Positions 24,125-36,645 of a DNA stretch of 64,000 nt are shown here, one piece after another. The position numbers and the translations under genes were made by a program. The notes beneath the pieces were generated by a model. It made no database searches, had not been told where the DNA came from, and saw nothing but the letters and a program-made list of their open reading frames with translations. The stretch is from Jacaranda mimosifolia (taxonomy: Eukaryota; Streptophyta; Magnoliopsida; Lamiales; Bignoniaceae). The DNA lies in assembly GCA_018894105.1 (NCBI GenBank), contig CM032123.1:21243744-21307743 (forward strand), read 5' to 3'. Numbering within the stretch: position 1 is the first letter of the stretch; each line of letters starts with the position of its first letter.

Positions 24125-26876
24125 ACAAACATTTAAGGTGTCCGATAGAGTTTAGAAGATTAAAGAGGATAAAGTTGATGCTAATTATTTCTACTTTGGC
24201 GAGAAAGGCCATTGGAAGCGGTATTGCAAGGAATACTCTGCAACCCTTGGGAAAGGTATGTACTTTTTGAAGTGCACCTAAGGATAAATTCTTCCTCATG
24301 GATATATGATATCACATGTGATTCTCATCTTGTAATTTGTTACAAAGTATGGAAAGAAGAATAAATCTTAGTGATGGGGTTTGATCCTATACTTGGTAAC
24401 GTAATGGAGCAAAAGTTGCGGCAAAAGCCAATGGTGTAAAATAAGGTAAACTTAAGGAACTCCTTGCTTGTATTGCATCCTTGTTATTATGTACCAAATC
24501 TTGTTAATAACATTATTTTAATTACCATTTAGGATAGTGAAGGATATAATTTTTCAATATTAAATGGGAAATTGAAGGCAATAAAGAATGGTTCTTTAGT
24601 TGCAATTGGTACACCTAACAATGAATTATACATTTTGGATTCTCAACCATCACTAATACACATTCAATAAAGTACAAGAAAATTAGATAATCAAGAAGAT
24701 GTCATCTTGTTGCATGCAAGACTTGGACATATTTCCAAGAATATGATGAACAAATTAGAAGCCCTCAAAGCACTAAACACTAGTGGCATAGAGGATTTTC
24801 CTACTTGTGAATCTTGTTTAAAAGAAGAAATGGCCAAAGCTCCTTTTGTAGGACAAACAAAGTGAACCACAAGTCCTTTTAATTTGATCCACACGAACGT
24901 TTGTGGACCACTAAGAGTTAGTGCGATAGGAGGCTATTCTTACTTCACCACATTCACCGATAATCATACTCGGTTCAGACATGTATATCTTATGAAGTAC
25001 AAGTTCGAAGCTTTTGAAAAGTTCAAAGAGTATAGGAATGGAGTAGAAAATGAACAAGAAATTAGTTTCAAAACTCTTCAATCGAATCAATGAGGGGAAT
25101 ACTTAGGTATCGAATTCTTGGATTATCTAAAAGAGAATGGGATTTTCTCACAATGGACTACATCGGGCATACCCTAACATAATGGAGTAGCTAAGAGGAG
25201 AAACTATACCTTGTTGGACATGGTACATTCCATGATGAGCTTCATCGATGTGCCTATATCCTTTTGGGATACACCTTACAAATGAAGGTGAGGCTAATAA
25301 ATGTAGTACCTCAAAGTTGGTGCCAAAGATACTGCCATGAAATGTGGTATGGCAAAGCACCTTCTTACTTTTATTTAAGAGTTTAGGGGTTTCCCGCAGA
25401 CGTCAAGAGGATAGTAGGAGACAAGTTGGATGCAAATTTACTTTGTGCAAATTTGTGGGATACCCAAAAGAGGCTTTGGGTTATTATTTCTATGACCCCT
25501 CAAAACAAAAGGTGTTTGTTTCGAGGAACGCCAACTTTTTGGAAAAGGAATTTATATTGGATAGAAATGGTGCTATCATTGAACACGATGAAATTCAAGA
25601 TGATCATATAATCCCATAAGTGGTAGAAATAAGAGAACATTAGGAGCCTAGCACACAACCTCTAAGAAGGTCAGACCGAATCAAGAAGCAACCCAAAAGG
25701 TTTGGATTCCTTCATCAAATAAGCTAAGTAAATAGTGATCCAAAGACCTATGAGAAACTATGTTGGACATATATTCAGGGCATTGGCTTGAGGCTATGAA
25801 ATCCGAAATGGACTCCATGTACTCCAACAAAGTATGGACTTTGGTAGATCCACCGGAAGGTATAGTACTTATTTGTTGCAAGTGGATCTATAAGCAAATG
25901 TTAGGAATCGATGGAGAGGTAATGACCTTTAAGGCAAGACTAGTGGAAAATGGTTACACTCAAAGACCCGATATTGATTTTGAGGAAACTTTTTCACCGG
26001 TCCCTATGCCTAAGTCTATTGAGATTATGCTTGTCATAGCTGCATATTATGACTATGAAATATGGTAAATGGATGTAAAGACCTCTTTCATCAATGGAAA
26101 CATTGAAAAACAAACCCATATGGAGCAACCACAAGATTTTACATCTAAAGGGAGTGAACAAAAGGTTTGCAAACTCCAAAGGTCCATTTATGGACTAAAA
26201 TAAGCATCCCGAAGTTGGAACATATGTTTTCATAAAACTGCCAAATTGTTTGGCTTTATCAAAAATATATATATATGAACCTTGTGTGTATGAAAAAGCT
26301 AGTGGGAGTTCGATACAGTTTATTGTACTTTATGCCAATGACATTTTTCTCATTGGGAATGAGAGAGAAATGTTAAAATGCATTAAATCATGGTTATCTT
26401 CACAATTCTCCATAAAAAAATTGGAAGAAACATCCTATGTATTAGGAATACAGATCTATAAAGATAGATAAAAGTGGATATTGGGGTTTTCCCAAACCCC
26501 GTACATTGATAATATACTAAAGAGATAAATTTAGTATGGAAGAATCCAAGAAGAGATTCCTTCCCATGGGACATGATTTTTGTCTCTCCAAGTCTATGGC
26601 CCCTAAGACTGAAGACAAAAGAGAAAGGATGTCCCATATACCTTATGCATCCGCTATAGAGGCAAAATATATTGTGGCTTCAAAAGCAGCAAAATAGGGT
26701 GTTTGGATGAAAACTTCAACTAAGAGTTGGATGTAGTGGCTAGCGTGAAAGAGCTAACGGTCAACTTTTGAAGACAACTTAGGACTTGTTGTGCAAGCAA
26801 TGATTCCAAGATCTCATCAATGATCTAAACACACTGAGGCATTATCATTTGATCTATGAGATCATTGATAGAGGCG
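24125..26876 (+). repeat. Tandem duplication unit 2 in Copia D
   Basis: This is the second copy of the 2752-bp block, in the same orientation with no spacer. Unit 1 ends in GAGGCG before ACAAACATT, and the original continuation after unit 2 is GAGGCGACATCC, so the breakpoints share only about three bases (ACA). Differences from unit 1 are scattered single bases and short indels, for example around 24381 and 26270. Confidence 0.9.
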
Positions 26877-27018
26877 ACATCCAAGTGGAAAAGGTAGCCT
26901 GAAAAGAGAATATAGCATATCCACTAACTAAACCCCTAACGTGAAAGGTCTTTGAAAGGCATCTTGAGAAGATAAGTTTTAAGACTATAGGGAATTGACT
27001 TTAGGGCAAGTGGGAGAT
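26877..27018 (+). pseudogene. Copia D RNase H tail and polypurine tract
   Basis: The end of the RNase H region resembles the 15385-15513 section of element A. The purine-rich GGCAAGTGGGAGAT follows directly before the 3' LTR. Confidence 0.75.
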
Positions 27019-27796
27019 TGTTGAAATAGTGCCCCGTAGCCACTTAGATTAGCGTGTGATGCTATTTCACTTGTGATACAATCTTGATTGAATGATATTT
27101 TTATTAAATTATCATCTTTATCATATGCATAATATACTTCATTGGCGTTGGTTGAAGCCCCTAAATCACACAAGACTATAGGACTTGGTCACACGTATGA
27201 TGGTAATTATGAAACAAGTTTCTATGGTCATGATTTTAAATATTCCAAGTTAAAGAATCTTATGAGACAAGGCATCTAAGATTCAGATAGATTTGCACTA
27301 ATGGTGTATATTCCAAGGAGTTGGATATTACTTCGTTTCATGAGTAATCTATGTGAGACATGGATGTGTGTTAATGGGTGCTTGTTAGAGAATACGTTCA
27401 CTAAAGACCCGTCTAGAGGATCCACTAGACAGTCGGTAGTGGCAAGTTCTCCAGCTTACACTAATGCATATAACTAGTCCTTGGACATAAGTTTCAATGG
27501 TAACCTTCTATTTAGATCCTTATGCTTTGACCCTTCTCTGACCACATAGCAGGTCATCCGGGATTGAGATTGGGCATCAGCTACTTAAGCATGGAGATTT
27601 GTGAGATCCAAGATGGGATCTATCTCCTCGTTCTTGTGAAGGACGAGTGCATCTCCTACGTATTCTATAATGATCGATTCCAAGAAATCCTGGCGCAAGG
27701 TAGTATGACAATTTGGAGAAAGAGTTTTCCAAAGTTGAGGTCATAAAGGGGAATCAAACATTAGATGTAGAAACATAGCTATCGAGGCTATTAGTG
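27019..27796 (+). repeat. 3' LTR of Copia D, first ~780 bp
   Basis: It begins TGTTGAAATAGTGCC right after the polypurine tract and is collinear with the 3' LTR of element A up to GAGGCTATTAG. There it is cut by the end of the minus-strand element C. A plus-strand LTR piece that continues roughly where this stops occurs at 33350-34558, so C may have inserted here with loss of about 120 bp. That link is inference. Confidence 0.75.
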
Positions 27797-27905
27797 AAAT
27801 CAATTGTAGCACTAGGATCCAATTATCAAAGCATAAAAACACCAAAATAACTAGGCTACACATGGAACCAATGATCTAAACATACCTTAAATTCAGATTT
27901 GGAAA
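27797..27905 (-). repeat. Fragment of Copia C 3' LTR end
   Basis: On the minus strand this matches the last part of the LTR at 30798 (the GGATCCTAGTGCTA region and upstream GTAGCCTAGTTA). It is fused directly to the protease start, implying a large internal deletion of the element. Boundaries are approximate. Confidence 0.65.
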
Positions 27906-28771
27906 GAAGAACCACATGCAGTATCAAATACCCATGAAGAAGAATTTGTCGTCAAGTGCACTTCAATAAAGTCTCAAGGGTGCTAAGGTAAGCCTTGCAA
28001 TTCCTTTTCCAATGTCTTTTTTCACCACAATGGAAACAAGTAGCATCGGTTTTAGCCTCTTTCTTCTTCTTAATTCCCCCTGAACTCTTTAATAGTTGCT
28101 TTCCCTTAGAGAACCTCTCTTTCTAGGATCCTTAGGGCTTTTAGACTTGAAAGAGGAAGCAAGCATAAGAGGCTTGTCCTTTTTCATTATCGCCTCAGCG
28201 GTCACCAACATGTTGACCAATTCGTCGATCGTTACTTCTTGCTTAGACATATTAAAGTTTATAACAAATGGTTGAATGAGCTAGGCAATGATTGAAGGAT
28301 CAAATCCATAGAGCTTATTGTCCATGATAACATCTAATTGACCTAGCTTCTCAATGAGTCGGATCATCTTTAGCGCGTGATCATGGACACTTGTGCCCTC
28401 ATTCATTCTTGTCCTAAAGAGCTCTTTAGACAATAAGAACCTTTGATTTCTAGTTTGAACACAAAACAACTTTTGTAGGTGTAAGTAGATCTCATTTGCA
28501 TGTTTCAAATGCTCATGAGACTATTGTAGCTTATTAAACATAGAAGCCATCATGATACATCTTGTTTGTAGATCATCATCCACAATCTTCATGAACAATT
28601 CACTTCCTTCATCGGTGCCATCATCGCCAATGGTGTCCGACGGACTTTAATCAAGCACATAAGTCATCTTTTCTAAATCTAGAATAATCTTGAGGTTTCT
28701 CAACCAATAGTGGAAGTTTAGCCCAGTTAGCTTATTGGTTTCAAAATAATGTGGAGTGGATTTTTAGCCAT
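27906..28771 (-). pseudogene. Copia C gag and protease start, decayed
   Basis: Gag starts at ATG 28769-28771 (MAKNPLH), the only copy of the four in which I see the gag start codon preserved. A frameshift follows within about 10 codons. A clear middle segment lies at 28281-28508 (ALKMIRLIEKLGQLDVIMD). The zinc-knuckle and basic linker region is at about 28000-28140. The sequence ends in the protease at the deletion junction near 27906. Confidence 0.8.
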
Positions 28772-30782
28772 TTTGAGTTTGAGATTTCAAAAATCTACCA
28801 AAGGCGAAAAAGAGAGTATAAACATATGATTGAATATTGATATTGAAAACATGTTCATGGACTTTCAAACATATTTTTCTCCCACTATTTTATCAAAATT
28901 TTCACCCCTAGAGGAAATTGGGAAATCTTATTTCCTAGTGAGAATCAAGGTCCGAAGTACTTGTAAGTGGACCCACGCCTCGTGTGCCATCCACAAACAA
29001 TCGAAAGATAAGCAACTTTTGCTAATTGCATCTCTATGCAACCCTTGATATATTTTGCCTCATTTTTTATGTAGACCTACGCGTCATGTGCCACCTACAT
29101 TACTAGGTGTTAAGTCGGACCTACCAATCAAACTTTGATCGGGACAGCTCCATGTAATCCCACACCTCGTAGCCAATGTATGGAAGCATAAGATCAAATG
29201 TGCATCATATGCTGAGTATATGATCACAACTTTCCACCTTAAGTGTGCCCCTCGCCTCGAGTGCCATTACACAAAAGATAGTAGCATCGTCATGTCACAT
29301 ACTATTGGTGGAAGGCATGGATTAATTAAAACTCATTTTAATTTGTATCCATTTTGACTTAATATTTGAAAACACTTAGACTTTCTCAATGGACGGATTT
29401 TCTTGCTTGCAAAGATCTCATCAATTTTATCTTCTTATTTAGGTTTTCTATATCCTAATCATGCATCTTATACATTAATAGGATATGGAAAGCATAAATA
29501 AGTAAATGTGTCTAGCATGCTCCTAGGGTGGGATGACCATAAGCCTTAACCAAGTGGTGCACTAGAGCCATAGGTGCACCACTTAGTTGATTTTAAGTGA
29601 GTTGATTAAATCTAGCTATTACAAAAATGTATCCTCATATATTCATGGGTTTCATGCCTCCAATGGTCTTCTTTGCTCTTCATGCCTGCAATGGTCTTCT
29701 TTGCTCCTTGTAACATTTACATGAGAAATAAATTCTCACTCCTAGTGATTTTACTATCATAACATTTACAAGATAGAAATTAAGAAGCATGCAAGCCCTA
29801 ATTTAATACAACCATTTTCAACAACTTGGAACAAATAAAACTAATATTAAAGGCTCACGATCATCCCCATTCATTCATCATCTATTCAACAATTAAATGA
29901 ACAAAGAAATAAATCAAGAATTAGCATTCAATTCCAACAATTAAATCCTTATCTCATAAATAATTAATTAGCCAAGCAAGAATAAGCATAACATTTATGC
30001 ATCAATATTGAAAATTAACTTCAACAAGATTTTAAAAGCAATAAAAAATGTTAAACATAATTTTGAGAACTTGCACAACACTTGTATATCTATGTAGCAT
30101 GATTCAATTAACTTTTGGTCACCAATTTGAACACAAATTAAGCTCAAAACCCATCTCACCCCTAACCGAGAGCTGCTGCCCCAGCTTGAGTGCACAGTTG
30201 TGCGGCAGGCGTGCGCTAGGTGTACTTGCTGCTCGGTCAGCCCCTGGCCAGGCGAGGCAGCTTTCCTGTTTTGGGGCATGGATCGAGTCAAGCCTATTTT
30301 TTTTCTCAATTTTTGTGCATAAAAAATTTTAGGACACTTCCTAAACATCAAAGCACACATTATAGATGAAATTTCAGATTCAAAAAACTTTTTAAAAATG
30401 GAATTTCAAGTCCCCAAACATGCTTCAAAAATCAAGTTTAAGTGAAAACCAACGTTCTCCTAAAATCTCCAATATATCCAATCAAATTTGATCCAAAAAT
30501 GACCAAAACACTTTGAGGCCAAATTTAACCTGCTATATCAACATATACCATCAACTAATACTAAATCAACATTCAACATTAGCAACTATGAATCAAAACA
30601 TAATTACATATGAATTAACACTTAAAACACATATTAGCATAATTTCAATTCATCAACAAAGGAGCCATAAGCATCATCATCCAAACACTCCAATCCATAA
30701 ATTGGATCAAGTATTTGAGGATCTAGATCAATCCATCCCGTGAATCAATTAATCAAAAAATTCAAATTAAAGCATGAAATTA
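28772..30782 (-). other. Copia C untranslated leader
   Basis: This leader is collinear with those of A, B and D. A GC-rich patch lies at about 30160-30265, with the palindrome CCTGGCCAGG at 30243-30252. Four cassettes lie at 28965-28990, 29069-29100, 29148-29176 and 29241-29267, with minus-strand cores near CACGAGGCGTGGG. A short local duplication (ATGCCTGCAATGGTCTTCTT type) lies near 29655-29705. No coding sequence was seen. Confidence 0.75.
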
Positions 30783-30795
30783 GGCTCCGATACCA
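30783..30795 (-). other. Primer-binding site of Copia C
   Basis: On the minus strand it reads TGGTATCGGAGCC, one base off the initiator-Met tRNA site, two bases after the LTR. Confidence 0.9.
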
Positions 30796-30797
30796 CT

Positions 30798-33349
30798 TGA
30801 AGCCAAGTATAGCACTAGGATCCAATAAATAAAGCATAAAATAGCTAAATTAACTAGGCTACACTTGAAAATAAGGATCTAATCATGCTCCAAATTCATA
30901 TTGGATGAAGGATTACCTTGAATGCTAAAAAATCCAAGGAAATGAGAAAGAACACTTCAACACTTGAAAATTGTCTTCCAATGGCACAACAGCAACTCGG
31001 CAACAATTGCCTAACCAAAATAGCTTGGAATTGGCTGAAAATTGGGAACAACCTCCTCAACACCTTAGGTAATCCCTAGGAAAAATTTTAGCCAAAAAAG
31101 AGTTCAGCAAGATCTGGAAAAATAGCTCCAAACTTTCTGCACAAGCAGTGGATCTCCAAAAGCCAAGCAATCCAAGCATCTTGCCTCTAATGTGATGATC
31201 CACACAGCAATGGCAAATCCAAATCTCCCATAGGTCAGCTTGAAAACCAAAGAGAGATAATAGAGGATAAAGACCGAATTCAAGAGGGAGAGGTGAAGAA
31301 AATGAAGCCTCAACATATGAGAGAATCACATAAAATTAGAGAGAAAAAATGGAATCTAACAATTAGAAAATGTAAGTGTGAATGGCCGGCCACCTCTCTC
31401 CTATTTATAGGAGTGGAGGTGTGATGCAAGTTGGCATCACACCTCTTATGAGGTTGGCACCAACTTGCCTTGCAAGTTGCATGTGAGAAATTCTTAATTT
31501 CACTTGCATTTGAATTTCAATTGGAATCTTTATTTCATCTCATGAAATGTTATACAAATATTTCATCTTATTTCATTTAAATTTTCCCTCCAAATTATTT
31601 CTTCACTTTAATTAAATTAACCCCTTAATTTAATTAATTAGCTTTGACTTAACTCTTTAAGTTAATTAGCTTCACTCTTTAAACTATAAGATGTTAACTT
31701 AACTCTTTAAGTTAACTTGACCAATTGATAGTCATGTGGCACCAATTAAATTAACTCTTTAATTGGTCTAATTTAACTCCTTAAGTTATTTAGATCAATT
31801 TAACAATTAAATTGATAAGCCAAAATGACCAAAAATTAGTCAACCGTTTTTCTTCCTGAAAATCGATCATTGAGGAACATTTCTAACTCTTAGAAAATTC
31901 CCTTCATCAAGTAGGATTTCAATTGGCTTTTGTGTGTAACCTATTAGGTTCTACCATTCATTAGACATGCACTCACAACTCTTGTGATGTTTAGAATATT
32001 GAAATATTCACATTAGTTTAAACTCCTTTAAACTAATGACTCATTTCAATTAATTTTCATTAATTGAAGAGTACCCAATCTCCACAGTCAATATCCAATC
32101 TCAAACCCATGGAGCCTAACTTATTAGTCAAAATGAATATGCTTTTGGAGAACCACTCTAGCTCTATGCTTACCATGCAAATACGGTTATTCCGTCTCCT
32201 ATCTCCAGAAAAAGGCCTAGGGCAAGATATTTGTCGGCTCCCTAATAGCCTTGATAACTATGTTTCTATTTCCAATTCTCAATTCCCCTTTATGATCTTA
32301 TCTTTGGATAACTCTTTTTCCAAATTATGATACTACCTTACGCAAGGATTTCGTAAAATCAATCATTATAGAATACACGGGAGATGCACTCACCTTTCAC
32401 AATGAGGAGGAGTCAGATTCCATCTTAGATCTCACAAACCTCTATGTCTAAGTAGCTCATACCCAAGCTCAACCCGAAAGACCAGTGAAGTGTTCAAGGA
32501 AGAGTCAAAGCATGATGACCTAAACACAAGGTTACCATGGATCCTCAGGTTAAATGACTAATTATATGCACTAGTGTAATCTGGAGAACTTGCCACTATG
32601 GCTATCTAGTAGATTCTCCGGACGAGCTTTTAGTAAACTTGTTCTCTAACAACTACCCACTAACATGCACCCATGTCTCACATGGTTTGTTCATGAAACG
32701 GAGTAGTATCCAACCCTTGAATTTATGCATCGTTAGTGCAAGTCTATCCGGATCTTACATGCGTTGTCTCATAAGATTTTATGACTTAGAAGTTTTAAGA
32801 TCACGATCATGTAAGGCTTGTTTCATGATCACCACCTAGTGCGTGATCAAATCCCGTAGTCTTATGTGATCTAAGAGCTTCAACCAAATGCTAGTGAAGT
32901 AAAATGAGCACAAGATAAAGATGGTCATTTATAATGAATATTATTCAATCAAGATTGTATCACAAGTGAAATAGTTTGCATGCAAATCTAATTGGCTACG
33001 AGCCACTATTCGAATAGATTGCTCATGAAATGGAGTAATATCAAACTCCTTGGATATATGCATCATTAGTGCAAGTCTATCCGAATCTTAGGTACCTTAT
33101 CTCATATGATTCTATGACTTGAAATATTTAAAATCACGACCATGTAAGACTTATTTCATGATCACCACCCAGTGTGTAACCAAGTCCCGTAGTCATGTGT
33201 GATTTAGGGGCTTCAACCAAATGCTAGTGAATTAAAATAAGCATAAGATGAAGATGGTCATTTTATTAGAATATTATTCAATTAAGATTGTATCACAACT
33301 GAAATAGTTTACACGCCAATCTAATTGGCGGCGGGGTACTATTCCAGCA
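30798..33349 (-). repeat. 5' LTR of Copia C with internal partial duplication
   Basis: The 2552-bp LTR begins (minus strand) TGCTGGAATAG at 33349 and ends in GGCTTCA at 30798. It is longer than its relatives because about the first 336 bp occur twice: 33014-33349 and again at about 32677-33013. The second copy ends in a decayed LTR-start sequence at 33013. A canonical TATAAATA (minus strand) lies at 31402-31409, beside GGCCGGCC at 31384-31391. Confidence 0.82.
31402..31409 (-). promoter_or_regulatory. Putative U3 TATA box of Copia C LTR
   Basis: TATAAATA on the minus strand is the best-preserved TATA sequence among the Copia LTRs here, next to the GGCCGGCC palindrome. The promoter role is inferred. 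Confidence 0.55.
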
Positions 33350-34558
33350 CGACCATAGAGATTGGGTACTCTTCAATCAATGGAGATTAATTGAAAGAGT
33401 TCATAATTTAAAGATGTTTAAACTAATGTGAATATTTTAATATTCAAAATATCACAATGAGTTGTGAGTTCATGTCTAATGAATGGATGAATCTAATGGG
33501 TCACACCCAAAAGCCTAAGGAAACTCTTATTTGATCGGATGAATTTTCTAAATGTCTAGGCATTTTTGGAGAGAGAAATGATTGACTATTTTAATTGGTC
33601 ATTTTTGGCTTGATTAATTTAAGTGTTAAATTAACCAAAATAATTTAAGGAGTTAAATTATGCCAATTAAATTAAGATATTAGTTTAATTGGTGCCATAT
33701 GACAATTAACTAGTCAAGTTCAGGAGTTAACTCAACTCTAATTAACTTAAGGAGTTAGTTAAATCAATTAAATTAAAGAGTTAATTTAATTAAATTGATA
33801 ATTTGAGTTTTGGAGGGAAATCAAATGGAAGAGTTCATTTGAATTAAGTTAATTAGTATTTCATTTCATGAAATGAAATGCAAATATTAATTGAAATGCA
33901 AATGCACACACAAGTTGGCAAGTTGGCCAACATGCATGGAGGGTGTGATGGAAGCATCCAAGAGCTAAGTTGGCCGGCCACTTGTGCTAAGTTGGCATTC
34001 CTCACATTTTCCCTCCAAAAGTGTTATATAACTCATGTGTTGAATAATCACATAAAAAATTCTCACATCTCTCTCTCTTCCCAAAATGCCACTCCTACCA
34101 TCACTACCCTCCTCTCTTTATCTAGCAAAAGTGAGGTTGATTGAGAGCTTATCCTAGGTGTGTGGACTTTACATTAGAGGTTCTACACTTGGGGAACTTA
34201 GAAGTTCATTGGTGAACCATTTTGTGGCTACTTTCGATGGATCGATTGGGCAATCTAGAAGCTGAGATTTTCAGTAATTTTTGTTCACAAGCTCGTTGTT
34301 CCAGAGGTTATTTGGTGTGCCAAATTTATCGATTTTTGGAGCTTCAGAAGGGGAGCAATTGGATCCAACCGTTGGAGCTCCAATAGAAGTGTCTTTGGAG
34401 TGATCTAGTCAAATCCTTTGTTTCTTTTTACAAAGGTAAATTTTCTGCCCTCTAATCCTTATTTAGTGCATGATTGCGATCCTTGGGATGAGATGATTGG
34501 TTTTATTTTTGCCTATTTTGATTTTAATAATTGGATCCCAATCCATCTCCATATTTCA
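33350..34558 (+). repeat. Copia LTR fragment, plus strand, 3' part
   Basis: It starts within the LTR at GACCATAGAGATTGGGTACTC (compare 8393 and 16419) and runs to the LTR end TTTCA at 34558. It includes a GGCCGGCC palindrome at 33972-33979 and the ACTTGGGGAAC motif also present at 18396. It may be the rest of the element D 3' LTR beyond the element C insertion, or a separate solo remnant. It is not very similar to the D 5' fragment. Confidence 0.7.
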
Positions 34559-36554
34559 AAGCCATCCTCATATTATATCAGAATGCAACAAATCACCCTC
34601 ACATTGTATCAAAATGCAGCAGGTTATACTCATGATTCAGAATGGTAGCAACTATATGCACCCGATATCCTAGTCTGTCTCAACCAATAACACTATTGAA
34701 GAATCTAAGATTATCAGCTAAGAGATCATTAGAATAATGTAAAAAGAAAAATAAGTAATAAATTATTATTACTCCAAATTATCTTGAGATAAAAAGTAAT
34801 CAATAATCTTCTATTGTCCGTTAGGTATGCCATTGCACTCTCTATAATCTGTTCTCCCTTGAAATTCATTGAGAGGCTTTCCAGCACATTCAACATCAAC
34901 ATCGTAGATAGCAACAACACCTTTCTCATACAAAAAATATAATTTGTATTAAAAATAATAGCATGCAATGTTCTTTATCAATAAATCCAGTATTCAAAAA
35001 AAAATAAAATTATATAGTATTACTTGTACAAAAACTCCAAAATTTATACAAAGAGATGAAGTATTAAATATCAAACTTCAAAGTATTTAACCTCACATAT
35101 GCAGTATCAACGATTTCCTTTCCAATATCCTCACCTATGCAGCATAAGTGATTTATTGAATTTGATTTATTGAAAAAATATTCTAAATTATTTTTAAAAC
35201 TTAAAAAAATTAGATTTTTAATTTTAATAATATGCTCTTAAAATGATATTTTAAGGACAAATTAAAATTTCAAGACTTATAAGATATTAATAATGATGAT
35301 TTTGTAATCAATACAATTCAAATTAAATGAATTTTAAAAATTTTAAAAATAAATTGAGACTTTTCATTTTTTTTAAATATATATATATATAGATATATAG
35401 GCATAACATTTTATTTTGAAAATTTATAAATTTAATTTTTTAAAATTTACTAAGAATTGCACTGTACCAGATCTATGTACATGTAATAATACATTTATGA
35501 AATTGTTAATTATCAACATAAAACTACCAAAGCATGAATTACAAGATTCAAACATCCCTTAATTGACATAACATTAAAAATATTTTTGAAATTTACTTAA
35601 CCAAACAACTAAAGTGCATTATACTTTATATGAAATATATATACTAAAGTTAAACACGTACTAATTGAAATAAAGTATTAAAATAATAAATAGAATGATC
35701 AATATTGCTTCTTCAAATATGAATATAGCTAGATTTTTTTTAAAAAATCTATAGGTGAATTGAGTATTTACTAACAAAATCAAGCACAATAAACAAAGCT
35801 AAGTATATATGAAACTAAAACAAGAATTAAAAAAAAAATTGAGGAAGATTCAACATTAAAATAGAAAATAATAAAAATCTAATTCAAAAACTTATCTCTT
35901 TCTTTTTGGTAGTGTGGGTGAAAATAAAACCCTTCTTGCAGGGTCTTCAAAAATTGCAGAAATGTGGGTTGGAAGAAAGAGTAAGAAGTAGCAAAACTAC
36001 AAGTAGAAGCAAAGGGGGAGAAGCTGGAAACTGGAGCGAAGAGAGCAAATAGCAAAATAGTTTGCAAGGTGAACAAAAATTAGTTGGGAAAAAATGTGAA
36101 GTGGGTGTGCAACTGAAGAGAAAATGTGTGTCGGATAATTTATTTGAGAGCTTTTTGTGATTTCAATTTTAATTGAAGACAATTTCTATTCTTACCACTT
36201 AAGTGGGGAGAATCCAAGATCTAACTTTTAAATAGGGAATGCAGATTAAAATAAAACAAAAAAGTGGGGCTGAGCACAAAAAAGAAACTTAATTTTAGTA
36301 ACCTTTTTTTTTTTTTTTTTTTTAATTTATCGAAATTATTTTGTTGAAAAACTGAAAGGTACAACTTGTTTTGAGAGTGAAAAGTCTCACGTTTATAATT
36401 CAAGGGTGCGATGTGCCAAATGGGCCTATTTCGAGAGCGCATACCGCAAATTAGTCCGGGTTAAATTAATAATTTGCTTTGTTGGGGAGGTTGAGCAGCA
36501 AAATTTCAGATATTAAAGAGGATAAATGCAAGTTTTTCCAGTGTGAAAAAAAAA
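34559..36554. other. AT-rich intergenic region upstream of the PUX11 gene
   Basis: No gene was recognised. The stretch is strongly AT-rich, with an ATATATAT tract near 35380 and a 23-base T run at about 36302-36323. The part nearest the gene should contain its promoter, but no motif other than the TATA box at 36555 could be defended. Confidence 0.6.
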
Positions 36555-36561
36555 TATAAAC
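36555..36561 (+). promoter_or_regulatory. Putative TATA box of the PUX11 gene
   Basis: TATAAAC lies about 30 bp before a CT-rich, 5'-UTR-like stretch (36595-36635). That stretch ends at a splice donor AAAAG/GTATG at 36645/36646. This spacing fits a start of transcription near 36585-36590. It is inferred from sequence only. Confidence 0.5.
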
Positions 36562-36586
36562 TAAAAAGAATACGCGGAGAGTTAAT

Positions 36587-36645
36587 TCAGTGATCGAACT
36601 CTCGGCTGCTTTTTCTTTCTTCTGAATCTCTCGATTTAACAAAAG
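36587..36645 (+). other. Probable 5'-UTR exon of PUX11, followed by a leader intron
   Basis: The coding ATG at 38074 is immediately preceded by a pyrimidine-type acceptor (TTGTATGTAG), which means an upstream non-coding exon exists. The best donor after a TATA box and CT-rich leader is at 36646 (GTATGA), giving a leader intron of 1428 bp (36646-38073). The exon start is a guess from TATA spacing. Confidence 0.5.

Larger units (their letters stand above)
18185..27796 (+). mobile_element. Copia LTR retrotransposon D, truncated and internally duplicated
   Basis: The element starts with a truncated LTR end (18185-18779), followed by a degenerate primer-binding site (18782-18794), leader, a decayed gag, and two tandem copies of a 2752-bp block holding zinc knuckle to RNase H. 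A purine-rich tract and the start of a 3' LTR (27019) follow. The 3' LTR stops abruptly near 27796, where a minus-strand element begins. Element D belongs to the same family as A, B and C. Its coding capacity is destroyed, with many stops shared by both internal copies. Confidence 0.85.
27797..33349 (-). mobile_element. Copia LTR retrotransposon C, 3' truncated
   Basis: On the minus strand it has an LTR (33349 to 30798), primer-binding site, leader, gag, zinc knuckle and the very start of protease (to about 27906). A short piece of LTR end follows (27797-27905). Most of protease, integrase, RT, RNase H and the 3' LTR are missing. It belongs to the same family as A, B and D. No matching target duplication was found at the two ends. 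Confidence 0.8.

Noticed and set aside
27797..33349. Target-site duplication for Copia C
   Set aside because: The bases next to 33349 (CGACC) and next to 27797 (ATCAA) do not match. The left end is a truncated LTR, so no duplication can be claimed.
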